39,209 bases of DNA from Planctomycetota bacterium (GTDB taxonomy: Bacteria > Planctomycetota > UBA1135 > GCA-002686595). The stretch is taken from the NCBI GenBank assembly GCA_029259655.1, contig JAJDET010000026.1, forward strand, positions 1 through 39,209, in the 5' to 3' direction. How positions within the stretch are numbered: the first letter of the stretch is position 1; the number at the start of each line of letters is the position of its first letter. Made by a program: the position numbers and the translations under genes. Positions 18,312 through 26,719 of the stretch are shown here, piece by piece. The notes below the pieces were generated by a model. It searched no databases and was not told the DNA's origin. It saw nothing but the letters and a program-made list of their open reading frames with translations.

Positions 18312-18395
18312 CCCTCGCTCCAGCTCGGCTTCGTCGTCCCCGACGTCGAGCGCGATCCCGACGGGAACACGATCGAGCTGTACTTCGCGCGGTGA
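18306..18395 (+). pseudogene. Remnant of a VOC/glyoxalase-fold gene with internal deletion
   Basis: On the plus strand, the frame from 18306 to TGA 18393-18395 reads LQLGFVVPDVE joined directly to RDPDGNTIELYFAR. The first part looks like the opening strand of a vicinal-oxygen-chelate (glyoxalase/dioxygenase) domain and the second like its usual last strand with the metal-ligand Glu in DPDGNxIEL. The ~90 residues normally between them are absent, so this is read as a decayed fragment. It is short, so chance similarity is not ruled out. Confidence 0.4.
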
Positions 18396-18457
18396 TGAGC
18401 GTGCCGCTCAGTGGCGCGCGGGAAGATGTGCCACGGCCGCCGTACTAGCGGGGCGGA

Positions 18458-21400
18458 TCACAGTCGCCGGACCTTGACGTTCCGGTAGTAGACCGGATCG
18501 CCGTGGTCCTGAAGTGCCAGGTGTCCGCTCTCGGCGCGGCCGTAGCTGGGCATCTGGACGAACTTGCTCTCCGCGACCAGGCGCTCCCACTGAGGACTGG
18601 CGAGCTTGTACTCGACGATCTTCTCACCGTTGAGCCAGTGTTCGACGTGGTCGTCCCAGACCTTGATCACGGCGTGGTTGTACTGGCCGACGGGGCGCGT
18701 CACGTCGCGCGCCGGAGCGTGCAGGGCGTAGTTGGCCCCGGCCGACGTGAGCGAGCTCCCGCCGTCCCTGTGGATGCCGTTGTCGAGCACCTGCATCTCG
18801 GGCCCGGTCTGCCAGGTCGCGCCGTAGTCCTCGGTCACGCGGAAGAAGATTCCGCTGTTGCCGCCGCGCGAGATGCGCCACTCGAGCGAGAGCTCGAAGT
18901 CCTCGTAGGTCTCGCGCGTGATCAGGTCGCCGCCGGGCCCGGCGCGTGAGATCGTCCCGTCGACGACGCTCCAGCCCTCCGGTGCGTCCTCGCGGCGGAA
19001 TCCGCGCCAGTGCTCCAGCGTGTCGCCGTCGAACAGGAGCTCCCACCCCGCCTCGCGCTCCTCGTCGGTCAGGACGTTCGCGTTCGTCGGCGGAGCCGCC
19101 GTATCGCACACAGTGCGCGGGACGCGGTTCATGGTGTACCAGGCCTCCGTCGCCCAGAGCCGGCGACCCGAAGCGGACACGAGCGGCTGCGCGATCCTGA
19201 GGTGCACCACGCGGTCCGGTCGAAGGCCCACGATCTCGACGAAGATGCGCTTCCCGTCGTGGCTCGGAGTGGAGCTCCGGACGAAGAGCTCTTCCTCGTC
19301 GAGCTTGGGGCCGCCGTACTGCGCCGTCGGTTCGTAGCGCCACTGCGTGATCTGCCACATGAGCGGGTCCCAGCCGGTGGCCTCGTCGATCGCCTCCGTC
19401 AGCTCGACCTCGAAACCGTTCTCGAAAGCGCGCACCGCGAGCATCTCGAACGTGGTCGTCTCGTTGTACGCGAGCCGCTGAAGGCCGAAGGAGAGCTTCC
19501 CCTCCTGTCCCCAGTTCCCGGTCGAACCGATGCCACCCACGTAGAGGGCGCCGTCGGGTCCCCAGGTCAGCCGGTTGACGCCCGCCTCGAGCCCCTGGGT
19601 GAAGCGGAACACGACGCCCTGCAGGATTCCGGCGTGTTCCTCGAGGAACACGCGCTTGACGCCGCCGTGAGTCACCTCACCGTGGATCATCTGCCCGCTG
19701 TAGGGCCCGTTCCCGGGCGGAATCAGGGTCGGTTCGCTGGGACTGTTGCCGATCTCGCCCTGCGGGAGCCAGACGACGGGCGGGGTGACCTCGAGGTCGT
19801 CGGCCTCGTCGAGGAGGACTGCGCGCTGGCCGTAGAACGCGCCCTCCTCCAGGCGCAGCAGCTTCGAGACCGGCAACCAGTCGCCCTGGTTGTCGGTCAG
19901 GAAGATCTCGCCGGCCGTCCCGAGGCCGATGCCGTTCGGTGTCCGCAAGCCGCGCGCGACCGTCTCGTAGGCCCCGGTGATCGGATCGATGCGGATGGTC
20001 GTCCCGCGGTCGGCGACCTGGCCCGCGCTGCTCGCGCCGCCGGGATCGATCGCGATCGCGAGGTTCGCGTAGAAGTGCTCGTCCTTGTAGACGAGCCCGA
20101 ACGCGAACTCGTGAAAGTTGGCCGTGACGTCCCAGCCGCTCGAGACGCAGCGATAGAAGTCGGGCAGGCCGTCCGCGTCGGTGTCAATGAGCTCCGTGAG
20201 CTCCTGCTTCTGCAGGACGAAGATCCGATCGTCGACGACGGTCAGCCCGAGCGGCTCCGCGAGCCCCGAGGCAATGCGCGTGACGGTCACGGCTTCCGGG
20301 TCGTCGCCGCTCACTCCCTCGAGCGCGTACACGGAGCCGGTCGGGTCCCACGTGCAGATCACGAGCCTGCCGTCGGAGAGCCAGTCCATTCCGCCGACCC
20401 GCGGCTCGAAGCTCTCGGGGCGGACGGTCGCAAGGTCGAAGCTCGGGTGCACGTCCTCGAGCGGGTATCCGTCGCCGGGACCGCGATCGCCGAACGAGAG
20501 CTCCACTTCCTTTTCGCCGGGAGACGTGACGCGCACCTCGCCGGCGACGCACGAGTAGGCGATGTCGGGGACGACCTCGAGGTCGTAGGTGCCCGGCGTG
20601 CGCCACTCGAGCAGCAGGGACTCCGAGCCGCCGTTCTCGAAGTGGCGGATCTGGAACGCGTGGAGTCCCGCTTCGAGCTCGATCGTGCCCTCGACGCCCT
20701 CGTGCCCGTGCAGTCCGTCGTTGTCGATCAGGAGCTCGCCGTCGATGACGAGCTCGGAGCCGTCGTCGCTCGAGAGCCGGAAGGTGTGCGTTCCGGCGAC
20801 GCTCTCGACGAATCCCGTGAGGACCGTGATGAAGGTCTCCTCGAGGCCGCCGAACCCGGACGGACCGAAGAGCTCGACCCGCGGGACGATCGCGTTCACG
20901 TTGGGCGTCTGTCCTGCGACCAGCTCCGGCAGGTCGGAGAGCCCGACGTCGACGTCGTAGACGCGCATCGACACGCCGCGCTCGCGCGGCCCGTACTCCT
21001 CGTAGCCGTCCGCGAGCGTCTGGACGTGGAGCTCGCCGGGCGCGACGCCGCGCGGGAGCTCCGCGACCTCCCGTTCCTCCGGCGGCTCATCCCCCTCGGC
21101 CACGAGCTCCGGAACGTCGAACGAGAGCTGGTGTCGGTGATAGGGGAGGAGCTCGGTCCACTCCTCGTCACCGTCGAGACCGCGCACGGACAGGACCGCG
21201 TCGTCCGGGAGGTTGACGCTGTGGAACGCGCGCTCTAGCCGGACCCGGTCCCCGTCGTCCCCGACGAGGATCGTCTCGACGACCGCGATGACCTCTCCGC
21301 CGAAGTCGATCTGGCTGTAGAGGCGGACGAGCGGGCTGACCCTGTAGCCCGTGAAGCGGGGCTTCCCCTCGAGGGTCTGGTCCCCGACCTCGAGCCTCCA

Positions 21401-21685
21401 CGCGTAGGGCCGGTCGAGCTCGAGGTACGAGGTCCCACGCGAGCTCGGCTGCGGTCCGTGCACCGTCGTGTACACGGCTCCGTCCCAGTCCACGTCGCCC
21501 CTCCAGGCTCGCACGAGCGAGCAGGTCGTCGCGTCCCAGGCGACCCACATCTCGGGATGGAGCCGAAGCGTCACCATTCGCGGCCGCCCGTCGAGGACGG
21601 AGCGGAAGACCCGCGGTTCGACGTCGGACGTGCCGAGTCCGGACAGGAAGAGGGCGGTCGGAAGGAGCATCGCAAGGGGCGTCAC
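18458..21685 (-). CDS. Secreted PA14 / dehydrogenase-type propeller / DUF1080 (3-keto-disaccharide hydrolase) protein
   Basis: The GTG at 21685 overlaps the transporter stop (GTGA) and gives 1075 aa; an ATG at 21670 is an alternative. A short signal, LLPTALFLSGLG, is followed by an uncharacterised N-terminal region (about 25-280), a PA14 carbohydrate-binding-type domain (about 285-365, with TFRLSSDDGSELVIDG and GLHAFQIRHFENGG), a PQQ/NHL-type propeller (about 415-800, with GLRTPNGIGLG and NRLTWGPDGALYVGG) and a C-terminal DUF1080 domain (about 881-1075, with GWELLFDGDTLEHWRG and RISRGGNSGIFFRV). Pfam describes DUF1080 as a 3-keto-disaccharide hydrolase domain. The protein probably binds and processes oxidised glycosides outside the cytoplasm. 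There is no CxxCH haem motif. Confidence 0.9.
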   Translation of the reverse strand: MTPLAMLLPTALFLSGLGTSDVEPRVFRSVLDGRPRMVTLRLHPEMWVAWDATTCSLVRAWRGDVDWDGAVYTTVHGPQPSSRGTSYLELDRPYAWRLEVGDQTLEGKPRFTGYRVSPLVRLYSQIDFGGEVIAVVETILVGDDGDRVRLERAFHSVNLPDDAVLSVRGLDGDEEWTELLPYHRHQLSFDVPELVAEGDEPPEEREVAELPRGVAPGELHVQTLADGYEEYGPRERGVSMRVYDVDVGLSDLPELVAGQTPNVNAIVPRVELFGPSGFGGLEETFITVLTGFVESVAGTHTFRLSSDDGSELVIDGELLIDNDGLHGHEGVEGTIELEAGLHAFQIRHFENGGSESLLLEWRTPGTYDLEVVPDIAYSCVAGEVRVTSPGEKEVELSFGDRGPGDGYPLEDVHPSFDLATVRPESFEPRVGGMDWLSDGRLVICTWDPTGSVYALEGVSGDDPEAVTVTRIASGLAEPLGLTVVDDRIFVLQKQELTELIDTDADGLPDFYRCVSSGWDVTANFHEFAFGLVYKDEHFYANLAIAIDPGGASSAGQVADRGTTIRIDPITGAYETVARGLRTPNGIGLGTAGEIFLTDNQGDWLPVSKLLRLEEGAFYGQRAVLLDEADDLEVTPPVVWLPQGEIGNSPSEPTLIPPGNGPYSGQMIHGEVTHGGVKRVFLEEHAGILQGVVFRFTQGLEAGVNRLTWGPDGALYVGGIGSTGNWGQEGKLSFGLQRLAYNETTTFEMLAVRAFENGFEVELTEAIDEATGWDPLMWQITQWRYEPTAQYGGPKLDEEELFVRSSTPSHDGKRIFVEIVGLRPDRVVHLRIAQPLVSASGRRLWATEAWYTMNRVPRTVCDTAAPPTNANVLTDEEREAGWELLFDGDTLEHWRGFRREDAPEGWSVVDGTISRAGPGGDLITRETYEDFELSLEWRISRGGNSGIFFRVTEDYGATWQTGPEMQVLDNGIHRDGGSSLTSAGANYALHAPARDVTRPVGQYNHAVIKVWDDHVEHWLNGEKIVEYKLASPQWERLVAESKFVQMPSYGRAESGHLALQDHGDPVYYRNVKVRRL

Positions 21686-22968
21686 GGCGTCACCTCGTTG
21701 TGGGTCTCGTCGCGGAAGAGGATCCAGAAGAGCACGGTCGTCGCCAGCCCGATGCCCGACAGGATCCACCAGAAAGTGCCGAAGTCGGGGTCGGTCGCGC
21801 CCGGGGGCGTGTACGCCGCGCCGAGCTTCCCGAACAGCCAGCCGCCGATCACGGGGCCGCCGCCCAGTATCAGGATGCCGAAGACGGTCTGTGCGGAGTG
21901 CCGGATGTCGACCGGGGCGATCTTGTCGACGTAGATGAACGCGCCGGCGAAGAAGCACGCGTAGCAGATGCCGTGCAGGACCTGGCTCCCGATGAGCACC
22001 TCGACCGGCAGGTCCGTGAAGCCCCAGATCGCGTAGCGCACGAAGTAGGCCGCCGCTCCGATCGCGATGACCGGGCGGAAGCCCAGGTTCTTCAACATCC
22101 AACCCAGGGCAGCCATCACGAAGATCTCGCTGAACTGGCCCAGCGTCATGACCGGGCCGATCTGGCTGTCGGCGAGCCCCAGGTGCGAGAAGAAGATCGG
22201 CGTCTGCAGGAAGTAGATCTGGTGGATGACGCTCGTCGCGAGGCTCGCGGCGACCAGCACGGCGAAGGAGGGCTTCGCCAGGAGCCGGAACGCGGCGCGG
22301 AAGGCGAGGGGTTCGACGGCGTCGCGCTTCGGCGGCGTGTGCGGGAGCGCGAGGCAGAACACGGCGTAGCCGAAGGAGAGGATCCCCGAGAAGACGAGCG
22401 AGTCCGCGAGCCGCGCCGTCGAGTCCGCCACCTCTGCCCCGACGATGAACGGCGGAAGGAGCTGGACCTCGAGATCCGTCTGGAGCCAGATCATCGGAAA
22501 CGCCCAGCTCGCCGCGATCCAGCCCAGCGTCCCCCAGACACGCACCAGCGGGAACTGCCGCGCCTCGTCCTCGACATGCGTGAACGCGAGCGAGTTCGAG
22601 AGCGCGAGCGTCGGCATGTAGACGAGGCTGTAGGCGATGGAGAGCCAGAGCCAGGCGGTGTAGGACGTCTGCGTCGCGGTGACCCACTTGACGATCCCGC
22701 CGACGACCAGGAGGAACGCCAGGAAGCGCTCGGTCGAGAAGTAGCGGTCGGCGAGCTGTCCCGCGATGAAGGGCGCAGCGACGGCGCCGATCGAGCCGGC
22801 GAGCCCGAGGATCGTGCCGATCTCGGTCGGCGAGAAGCCGAGCCCGCCCTCGCCCGTCGACGCCGACATGTAGCGCGCGGCGACCGGCAGCCACGCGCCC
22901 CACACCGCGTACTGCAGGAACATCATCAAGGACAGGCGCGGCAGGACGGCGGATCCCGTGTTCGTCAT
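21682..22968 (-). CDS. MFS transporter, nucleoside:H+ symporter (NupG/XapB-like) family
   Basis: A 428-aa integral membrane protein with about 12 hydrophobic segments, beginning RLSLMMFLQYAVWGAWLPVA, a start typical of the nucleoside:proton symporter branch of the MFS. GQLADRYFSTERFLA (about 70-84) is the conserved loop between helices 2 and 3, and FPLVRVWGTLGWIAASW (about 138-154) marks helix 5. In planctomycetes, members next to DUF1080 and TIM-barrel genes are likely sugar or glycoside importers rather than nucleoside carriers; this is inference. It overlaps the PA14/DUF1080 gene by four bases. Its ATG is four bases from the end of the 163-bp inverted-repeat element, which therefore forms its 5' untranslated region. 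Confidence 0.9.
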   Translation of the reverse strand: MTNTGSAVLPRLSLMMFLQYAVWGAWLPVAARYMSASTGEGGLGFSPTEIGTILGLAGSIGAVAAPFIAGQLADRYFSTERFLAFLLVVGGIVKWVTATQTSYTAWLWLSIAYSLVYMPTLALSNSLAFTHVEDEARQFPLVRVWGTLGWIAASWAFPMIWLQTDLEVQLLPPFIVGAEVADSTARLADSLVFSGILSFGYAVFCLALPHTPPKRDAVEPLAFRAAFRLLAKPSFAVLVAASLATSVIHQIYFLQTPIFFSHLGLADSQIGPVMTLGQFSEIFVMAALGWMLKNLGFRPVIAIGAAAYFVRYAIWGFTDLPVEVLIGSQVLHGICYACFFAGAFIYVDKIAPVDIRHSAQTVFGILILGGGPVIGGWLFGKLGAAYTPPGATDPDFGTFWWILSGIGLATTVLFWILFRDETHNEVTP

Positions 22969-22972
22969 GGGC

Positions 22973-23135
22973 TAGTGTCCTGATTCAGGAGTTCGTCCGC
23001 ACATCTCGCGCCCCTGGCGGTCCCTGGCTGCGTTGCTCCTCCTCCGAGTATCGAAAAATACGCCTCGTCGTCGCGTCTTGCCAGGAACCCCCAGTGGTGC
23101 GACCTGTGCAAGCGAACTCCTGAACCAGAACACTA
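22973..23135. mobile_element. 163-bp MITE-like element with long terminal inverted repeats and TA ends
   Basis: Both ends read, from outside in, TAGTGTyCTGrTTCAGGAGTTCG, with 21 of 23 matching bases; similarity continues inward with gaps to CCTGGC about 55 bases from each end. The middle, GAGTATCGAAAAATACGCCTC, has a small inverted repeat, so nearly the whole element could fold as one hairpin. The outer bases are TA on both sides, as left by IS630/mariner-type transposition. It encodes no protein. These are the marks of a non-autonomous miniature element (MITE) or REP-like repeat; no second copy or parent transposase is seen in the window. The terminal CTA is used as the stop codon (TAG) of the neighbouring isomerase gene. 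Confidence 0.75.
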
Positions 23136-24176
23136 ATCGGTGAACGCGGAGTCGAAGGCGCGGTCCGAGCGCGGGAAGTCGAGTCGCCGCACGAAGGCGG
23201 CGGCTTCCGCGGCGCCGTGCTCGCGGTCCATCATCGGGTCCTCCCACTCGACCGACAGCGGGCCCTCGTAGCCGGCGTGGTTCAGGAGTCGGACGATGCC
23301 CTCGAAGTCGATCCTGCCCCGTCCGGGCGAGCGGAAGTCCCAGAAGCGCCCGTCGGCCCCGAAGTCCGTGTGCCCGCCGAAGACGCCGGCCTCCGCCGGC
23401 GAGTCCGACCACCACACGTCCTTGACGTGGACGTTGTAGACCCGGGCGCCGAACTCGCGCAGGAAGGCCAGGTAGTCGACGCCCTGGTAGCCGAAGTGGG
23501 AGGGGTCGAAGTTGAAGCCGAAGTGCGCATGGTTCCGGACCGCCTCCAGCGCGCGGCGCGTGGACGCGATGTCGAACGCGATCTCGGTCGGGTGGACCTC
23601 GAGGGCGAAGTACACGTCCTGGCTCGCGTAGGAGTCGAGGATCGGCCGCCAGCGGCGCGCGAAGTCGGCGAAGCCCTCGTCGATGGCTCCTTCCGGGAGC
23701 GGGGGGAAGGCGTAGGCGCTGCCCCATATCGAGCTCCCCGTGAAACCGACGACGACGGTGCGCCCGGTGCGCTCGAGAACCGCGCGGACGTCGTCCGGAC
23801 CGCAGTCGAAGAAGCGCCGCGCCGCGTGCCCCGTCGCGATCATTTCCTCACTCGCGCGTCGACGGACGCCTTCGGGATCGCCGTCGCCCCAGACGCGCTC
23901 GGGCAGGATCCCCGCGTGCCGTTCGTCCACCGCGTCGCACACCGCCTGACCCACGAGGTGGTTCGAGATCGCGAAGGAGGCGAGGCCGTGGTCGGCGAGG
24001 AGCTCCCACCTCTTCTCGCAGTAGTCCGCCTCGGCGAGCGCTTGGGCGACGTCGAAGTGGTCGCCCCAGCAGGCGAGCTCGAGCGCGTCGTAGCCGAACG
24101 CCTTTGCCCTGGCGCACAGGGTCTCCAGCGGCAAATCGGCCCACTGGCCGGTGAAGAGGCTGACGGGACGGGGCAT
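23133..24176 (-). CDS. Sugar phosphate isomerase/epimerase-type TIM barrel (xylose isomerase-like)
   Basis: ATG 24176 gives 347 aa; the open frame extends further but without coding character. The barrel begins [20 protein letters not shown] and shows the usual metal-site elements: Glu in FALEVHPTE, Asp in [10 protein letters not shown], His in [11 protein letters not shown] and Glu in [11 protein letters not shown]. There is no signal, so it is cytoplasmic. AP-endonuclease-2/xylose-isomerase-like barrels of this kind isomerise or epimerise sugars, and in 3-keto-glycoside pathways process keto-sugars. The C-terminus ends exactly at the terminal TAG of the inverted-repeat element, so the original protein may have been longer. 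It is divergent from the ThuA-like gene across about 52 bases. Confidence 0.9.
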   Translation of the reverse strand: MPRPVSLFTGQWADLPLETLCARAKAFGYDALELACWGDHFDVAQALAEADYCEKRWELLADHGLASFAISNHLVGQAVCDAVDERHAGILPERVWGDGDPEGVRRRASEEMIATGHAARRFFDCGPDDVRAVLERTGRTVVVGFTGSSIWGSAYAFPPLPEGAIDEGFADFARRWRPILDSYASQDVYFALEVHPTEIAFDIASTRRALEAVRNHAHFGFNFDPSHFGYQGVDYLAFLREFGARVYNVHVKDVWWSDSPAEAGVFGGHTDFGADGRFWDFRSPGRGRIDFEGIVRLLNHAGYEGPLSVEWEDPMMDREHGAAEAAAFVRRLDFPRSDRAFDSAFTD

Positions 24177-24228
24177 GGCTCCTCCGAGCGGGGCGACAGG
24201 ATACCCGCGTCCCGGGTAGAACGGAGTC

Positions 24229-24966
24229 GTGTCCACGGTGCCGGGCTTCGTTCTCGCGACGATCGCGCTCCTCGTCCTCGCCTGCGGTGGGCCGCGTCGC
24301 GCGCGCGTCGTGTTCCTGACCGAGTCCGCGGGCTTCCGCCACGAGGTCGTCGCGCGAGAGCGACCGGACGAGCTCTCGCACGCCGAGCGGGCGCTCGCCG
24401 ACGCGGCTCGCTCGCGGTTCGAGCTCGTCCTCGTGCAGGACTCGGCCTGGGTGGAGCGCGAGCTCGATCTCATCGACGCGCTCGTCCTGTACACGACGGG
24501 CGACCTGGCACTCGATCCCGACCGGCTCGTCGCCTGGGTGCGGGACGGCGGCGCGCTGATCGGGGTCCACTCGGCGAGCGACACGTACCGCGAGAGCGAA
24601 GCCTTCGTCGGGATGCTCGGAGGACGCTTCGAGCGCCATCCGTGGCAGCAGGAGGTGCGCGTGCTCGTCGCGGGCGAGCACCCGGCGACCTCACACCTCC
24701 CGGCGTCGTTCCGGATCCACGACGAGATCTACGAGCTCGACTCGCAGAGCGAAGTCCCGCGCGTCCTGCTGGAGCTCGACCCGGACTCGGTCGAGATCGA
24801 GCGCGGGGACCCCGATCGGCCGCATCCGCTCGCGTGGTGCCGGGACTTCGGGGCGGGCCGCGTGTTCTACACCGCGCTCGGTCACCGCCCGGAGGTGTGG
24901 GAGGACGCGCGCTTCCTCGAGCACGTGCTGGGCGGGATCACCTGGGCCCTCGCCGGGCCGGATTGA
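24229..24966 (+). CDS. ThuA-like lipoprotein
   Basis: The 245-aa product begins at GTG with a lipoprotein signal ([13 protein letters not shown], cysteine at about residue 19), then a class-I glutamine-amidotransferase-like ThuA domain: [52 protein letters not shown] (about 100-119), a central [19 protein letters not shown], and [17 protein letters not shown] near the end. ThuA proteins occur in trehalose/maltose utilisation loci and very often beside DUF1080, Gfo/Idh/MocA and TIM-barrel genes in planctomycetes; the exact chemistry is unsettled. It is the only plus-strand gene among the sugar-related genes here and probably shares a bidirectional promoter region with the isomerase gene. Confidence 0.9.
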   Translation: MSTVPGFVLATIALLVLACGGPRRARVVFLTESAGFRHEVVARERPDELSHAERALADAARSRFELVLVQDSAWVERELDLIDALVLYTTGDLALDPDRLVAWVRDGGALIGVHSASDTYRESEAFVGMLGGRFERHPWQQEVRVLVAGEHPATSHLPASFRIHDEIYELDSQSEVPRVLLELDPDSVEIERGDPDRPHPLAWCRDFGAGRVFYTALGHRPEVWEDARFLEHVLGGITWALAGPD

Positions 24967-25008
24967 GACGACCTGGACTCCGCCCGACTGCGGCCGCAGA
25001 ATTGCGCC

Positions 25009-25299
25009 GTGGACGAACGAGAGGCACGCGCGTTGCTCGACTGTGAGCTCGCCGGCTGGCGGAGCCGGCCCTACGCGGAGCTCGCGGCACTCGTCGACGT
25101 CGAGCTCGAGACGCGCGTCGTGGCCGGCGCCTCGGGAGAGCGATACCAGGTCCAGGTCCAGGTCTTCTGGGACGCGCGGCCCGGAGGCGACGTGCGCGTC
25201 ATGGCGGCGATCGACGACGGCGGGCTGCGCGCGTTCGTCCCGCTCACCGCGAGCTTCATCCTGGCTCCGGACGGCTCCTTCGTCGGAGAGGAGGCGTGA
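25009..25299 (+). CDS. Small conserved-looking hypothetical protein, 96 aa
   Basis: It starts at GTG 25009 (VDEREARALLDCELAGW) and reads through a beta-rich centre, YQVQVQVFWDARPGGDVRVM, to FILAPDGSFVGEEA. Codon use matches the neighbouring genes and there is no signal or membrane helix. The helix-then-four-strand pattern resembles NTF2/cystatin-type small folds, but no family is recognised. It follows the ThuA-like gene by 42 bases on the same strand and could be co-transcribed. Confidence 0.65.
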   Translation: MDEREARALLDCELAGWRSRPYAELAALVDVELETRVVAGASGERYQVQVQVFWDARPGGDVRVMAAIDDGGLRAFVPLTASFILAPDGSFVGEEA

Positions 25300-25415
25300 G
25301 ACTCTTCGCGCCGATCGCCCTGGCGTCGTGCGCGGGCGGACGCTCGGCCTCGGCGGCTGCGGCCGGCGGTCAGTCAGCACTCGGCTTCACGCTGGCCGAG
25401 CGGCTTCATCCGTGA
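25296..25415 (+). CDS. Possible 39-aa peptide with lipoprotein-like start
   Basis: GTG at 25296 overlaps the previous stop (GTGA) and encodes a 39-residue frame starting with a short hydrophobic stretch and cysteine, RLFAPIALASC, then Ala/Gly/Ser-rich sequence. The overlap and the lipobox-like LASC make translation possible, but the length and composition are near what chance gives in GC-rich DNA. It ends five bases from the convergent YjbR-like gene. Confidence 0.25.
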   Translation: MRLFAPIALASCAGGRSASAAAAGGQSALGFTLAERLHP

Positions 25416-25419
25416 GCAC

Positions 25420-25782
25420 TCAGTCCGCGTCGAGCTGCTTGACGAGCGTCTTGGGCGCGATCATCCGGTAGCTCGTCTCGACCAGCTCGGCGACCATCGG
25501 CCACTCGACCTCGTCGATGTACATTCCGATCCAGCCGTGCTTGCCGACGTAGGGCGCGACGAAGAAGCGTTCGTCCTCGACCAGGATCGCCTGGTCGGCG
25601 TGGCTCTGCTTGCAGCCGATCGTCGGCCGCCCGTCGTGATCACCGAAGCTCGCGAAGATCTTCTCGCGCACGCGGAAGGTGGGGTGGCCCCAGGTCTCGA
25701 GCTCGGCCGTCTCGGGAAACGAGGCCGCGAGCTTGCGGAGCTTCGTCAGGAACGGGTGAGACTTGCTTGCCGGGCGGCCCAT
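25420..25782 (-). CDS. MmcQ/YjbR family protein
   Basis: A 120-aa protein matching the MmcQ/YjbR (CyaY-like fold) family over its whole length. Visible signatures are the helix LAASFPETAELETWGHPTFRV (quoted in part here as FPETAELETWGHPTFRV), the strand KIFASFGDH, then FFVAPYVGKHGWIGMYID and the C-terminal helix-strand LVETSYRMIAPKTLV. Members are described as putative DNA-binding proteins, with the exact role unclear. There is no export signal. It starts at ATG 25782 and shares the minus strand with the hydroxypyruvate-isomerase-like gene that ends 26 bases upstream of it. Confidence 0.88.
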   Translation of the reverse strand: MGRPASKSHPFLTKLRKLAASFPETAELETWGHPTFRVREKIFASFGDHDGRPTIGCKQSHADQAILVEDERFFVAPYVGKHGWIGMYIDEVEWPMVAELVETSYRMIAPKTLVKQLDAD

Positions 25783-25807
25783 CCCCGGATCCTACCCGTT
25801 GGAGCGC

Positions 25808-26719
25808 CTACCAGGCGTCCGCGCGCGCGACGGCGCGGGCCGCATCGAGCTCGCTCACGCGCGGTCGGCACTCGAGGCCGACGTAGCCCTCGTAACCCAG
25901 TTCCGCGAGCTTCTTCAGGACACGCGGATAGTGGATCTCGCCGGTACCTGGCTCGTTGCGCCCCGGGTGGTCGGCGAGCTGCACGTAGCCGATCTGATCG
26001 AACCCGTCCGCCAGGTGACCGCAGAGGTCGCCCTCCGAGATCTGCATGTGGTAGAGGTCCCAGTTGATCTTGACGTGCGTCGACGCCACCTCGCGGCAAA
26101 TGGCGATGGCGTCCTCGCTCCCGTACAGGCAGTGGCCCGGATGATCGACGCGGACGTTCATCGGCTCGAGGATGAGCGTCACGTCGTTCGTCGCGGCGGT
26201 CGTTGCGACGCGCCTGAGGCCCTCGATCACCTGCTCGTGCAGGCGCTTCTTCGGGATGCCCGAGCGGTCGTCACCGGCGACGACGGTGGCGCGCTTCGCG
26301 CCGAGCGTCCGCGCGACCTCGCAGGCCTTGCCGATCGCCTCCTCGAACGCGCCGTGGTTCGCCGGGTCGTTGAGCCGCCGCTCGAAGCCCCAGGCCGTGA
26401 ACTGGGCGACGTCGATTTCGAGCTCGGCGGTGAGCTCGGCCAGTGCCGCGATGTCCTTGCCCTTCGCGGGCCAGAGCTCGATCGCCGGGAAGCCGAGCTC
26501 GGCCGCCTTGCGCACGCGGTCGAGGAACGGGAGCTCGGTCCACCACATCTCGACGTTGACGGCGAAGCGCGTGTGTTTCGTGCGACCGGGCCGGGTCTCG
26601 TCGAACGCGGGCGCCGATGCACCGAGCGTCGAGGCTCCGAGCAGCGACGCCCCTGCGCCGAGGACGCCGCGCCGGGTGGGGAGGGGCTCTGGGGTCTTGT
26701 TGGCGGGGAGGCTCTTCAT
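25808..26719 (-). CDS. Exported hydroxypyruvate isomerase-like TIM barrel protein
   Basis: The 303-aa product starts with a Tat-type leader, PTRRGVLGAGASLLGASTLG (about 14-33). The barrel resembles hydroxypyruvate isomerase (Hyi): VNVEMWWTELPFLDRV, LILEPMNVRVDHPGHCL (about 184-200, with the metal-ligand Glu), VKINWDLYHMQI, YVQLADHPGRNEPGTGEI and VGLECRP. The four metal-ligand positions Glu/Asp/His/Glu look intact. Hyi interconverts hydroxypyruvate and tartronate semialdehyde in the cytoplasm; a Tat-exported relative is common in planctomycetes and probably acts on a sugar or keto-sugar in the periplasm. Its ATG overlaps the stop of the upstream PVC dehydrogenase gene (ATGA), so both belong to one unit. 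Confidence 0.9.
   Translation of the reverse strand: MKSLPANKTPEPLPTRRGVLGAGASLLGASTLGASAPAFDETRPGRTKHTRFAVNVEMWWTELPFLDRVRKAAELGFPAIELWPAKGKDIAALAELTAELEIDVAQFTAWGFERRLNDPANHGAFEEAIGKACEVARTLGAKRATVVAGDDRSGIPKKRLHEQVIEGLRRVATTAATNDVTLILEPMNVRVDHPGHCLYGSEDAIAICREVASTHVKINWDLYHMQISEGDLCGHLADGFDQIGYVQLADHPGRNEPGTGEIHYPRVLKKLAELGYEGYVGLECRPRVSELDAARAVARADAW

Noticed and set aside
19010..21238. 742-codon open frame on the plus strand
   Set aside because: Antisense of the PA14/DUF1080 gene, with charged low-complexity sequence and no recognisable motif.
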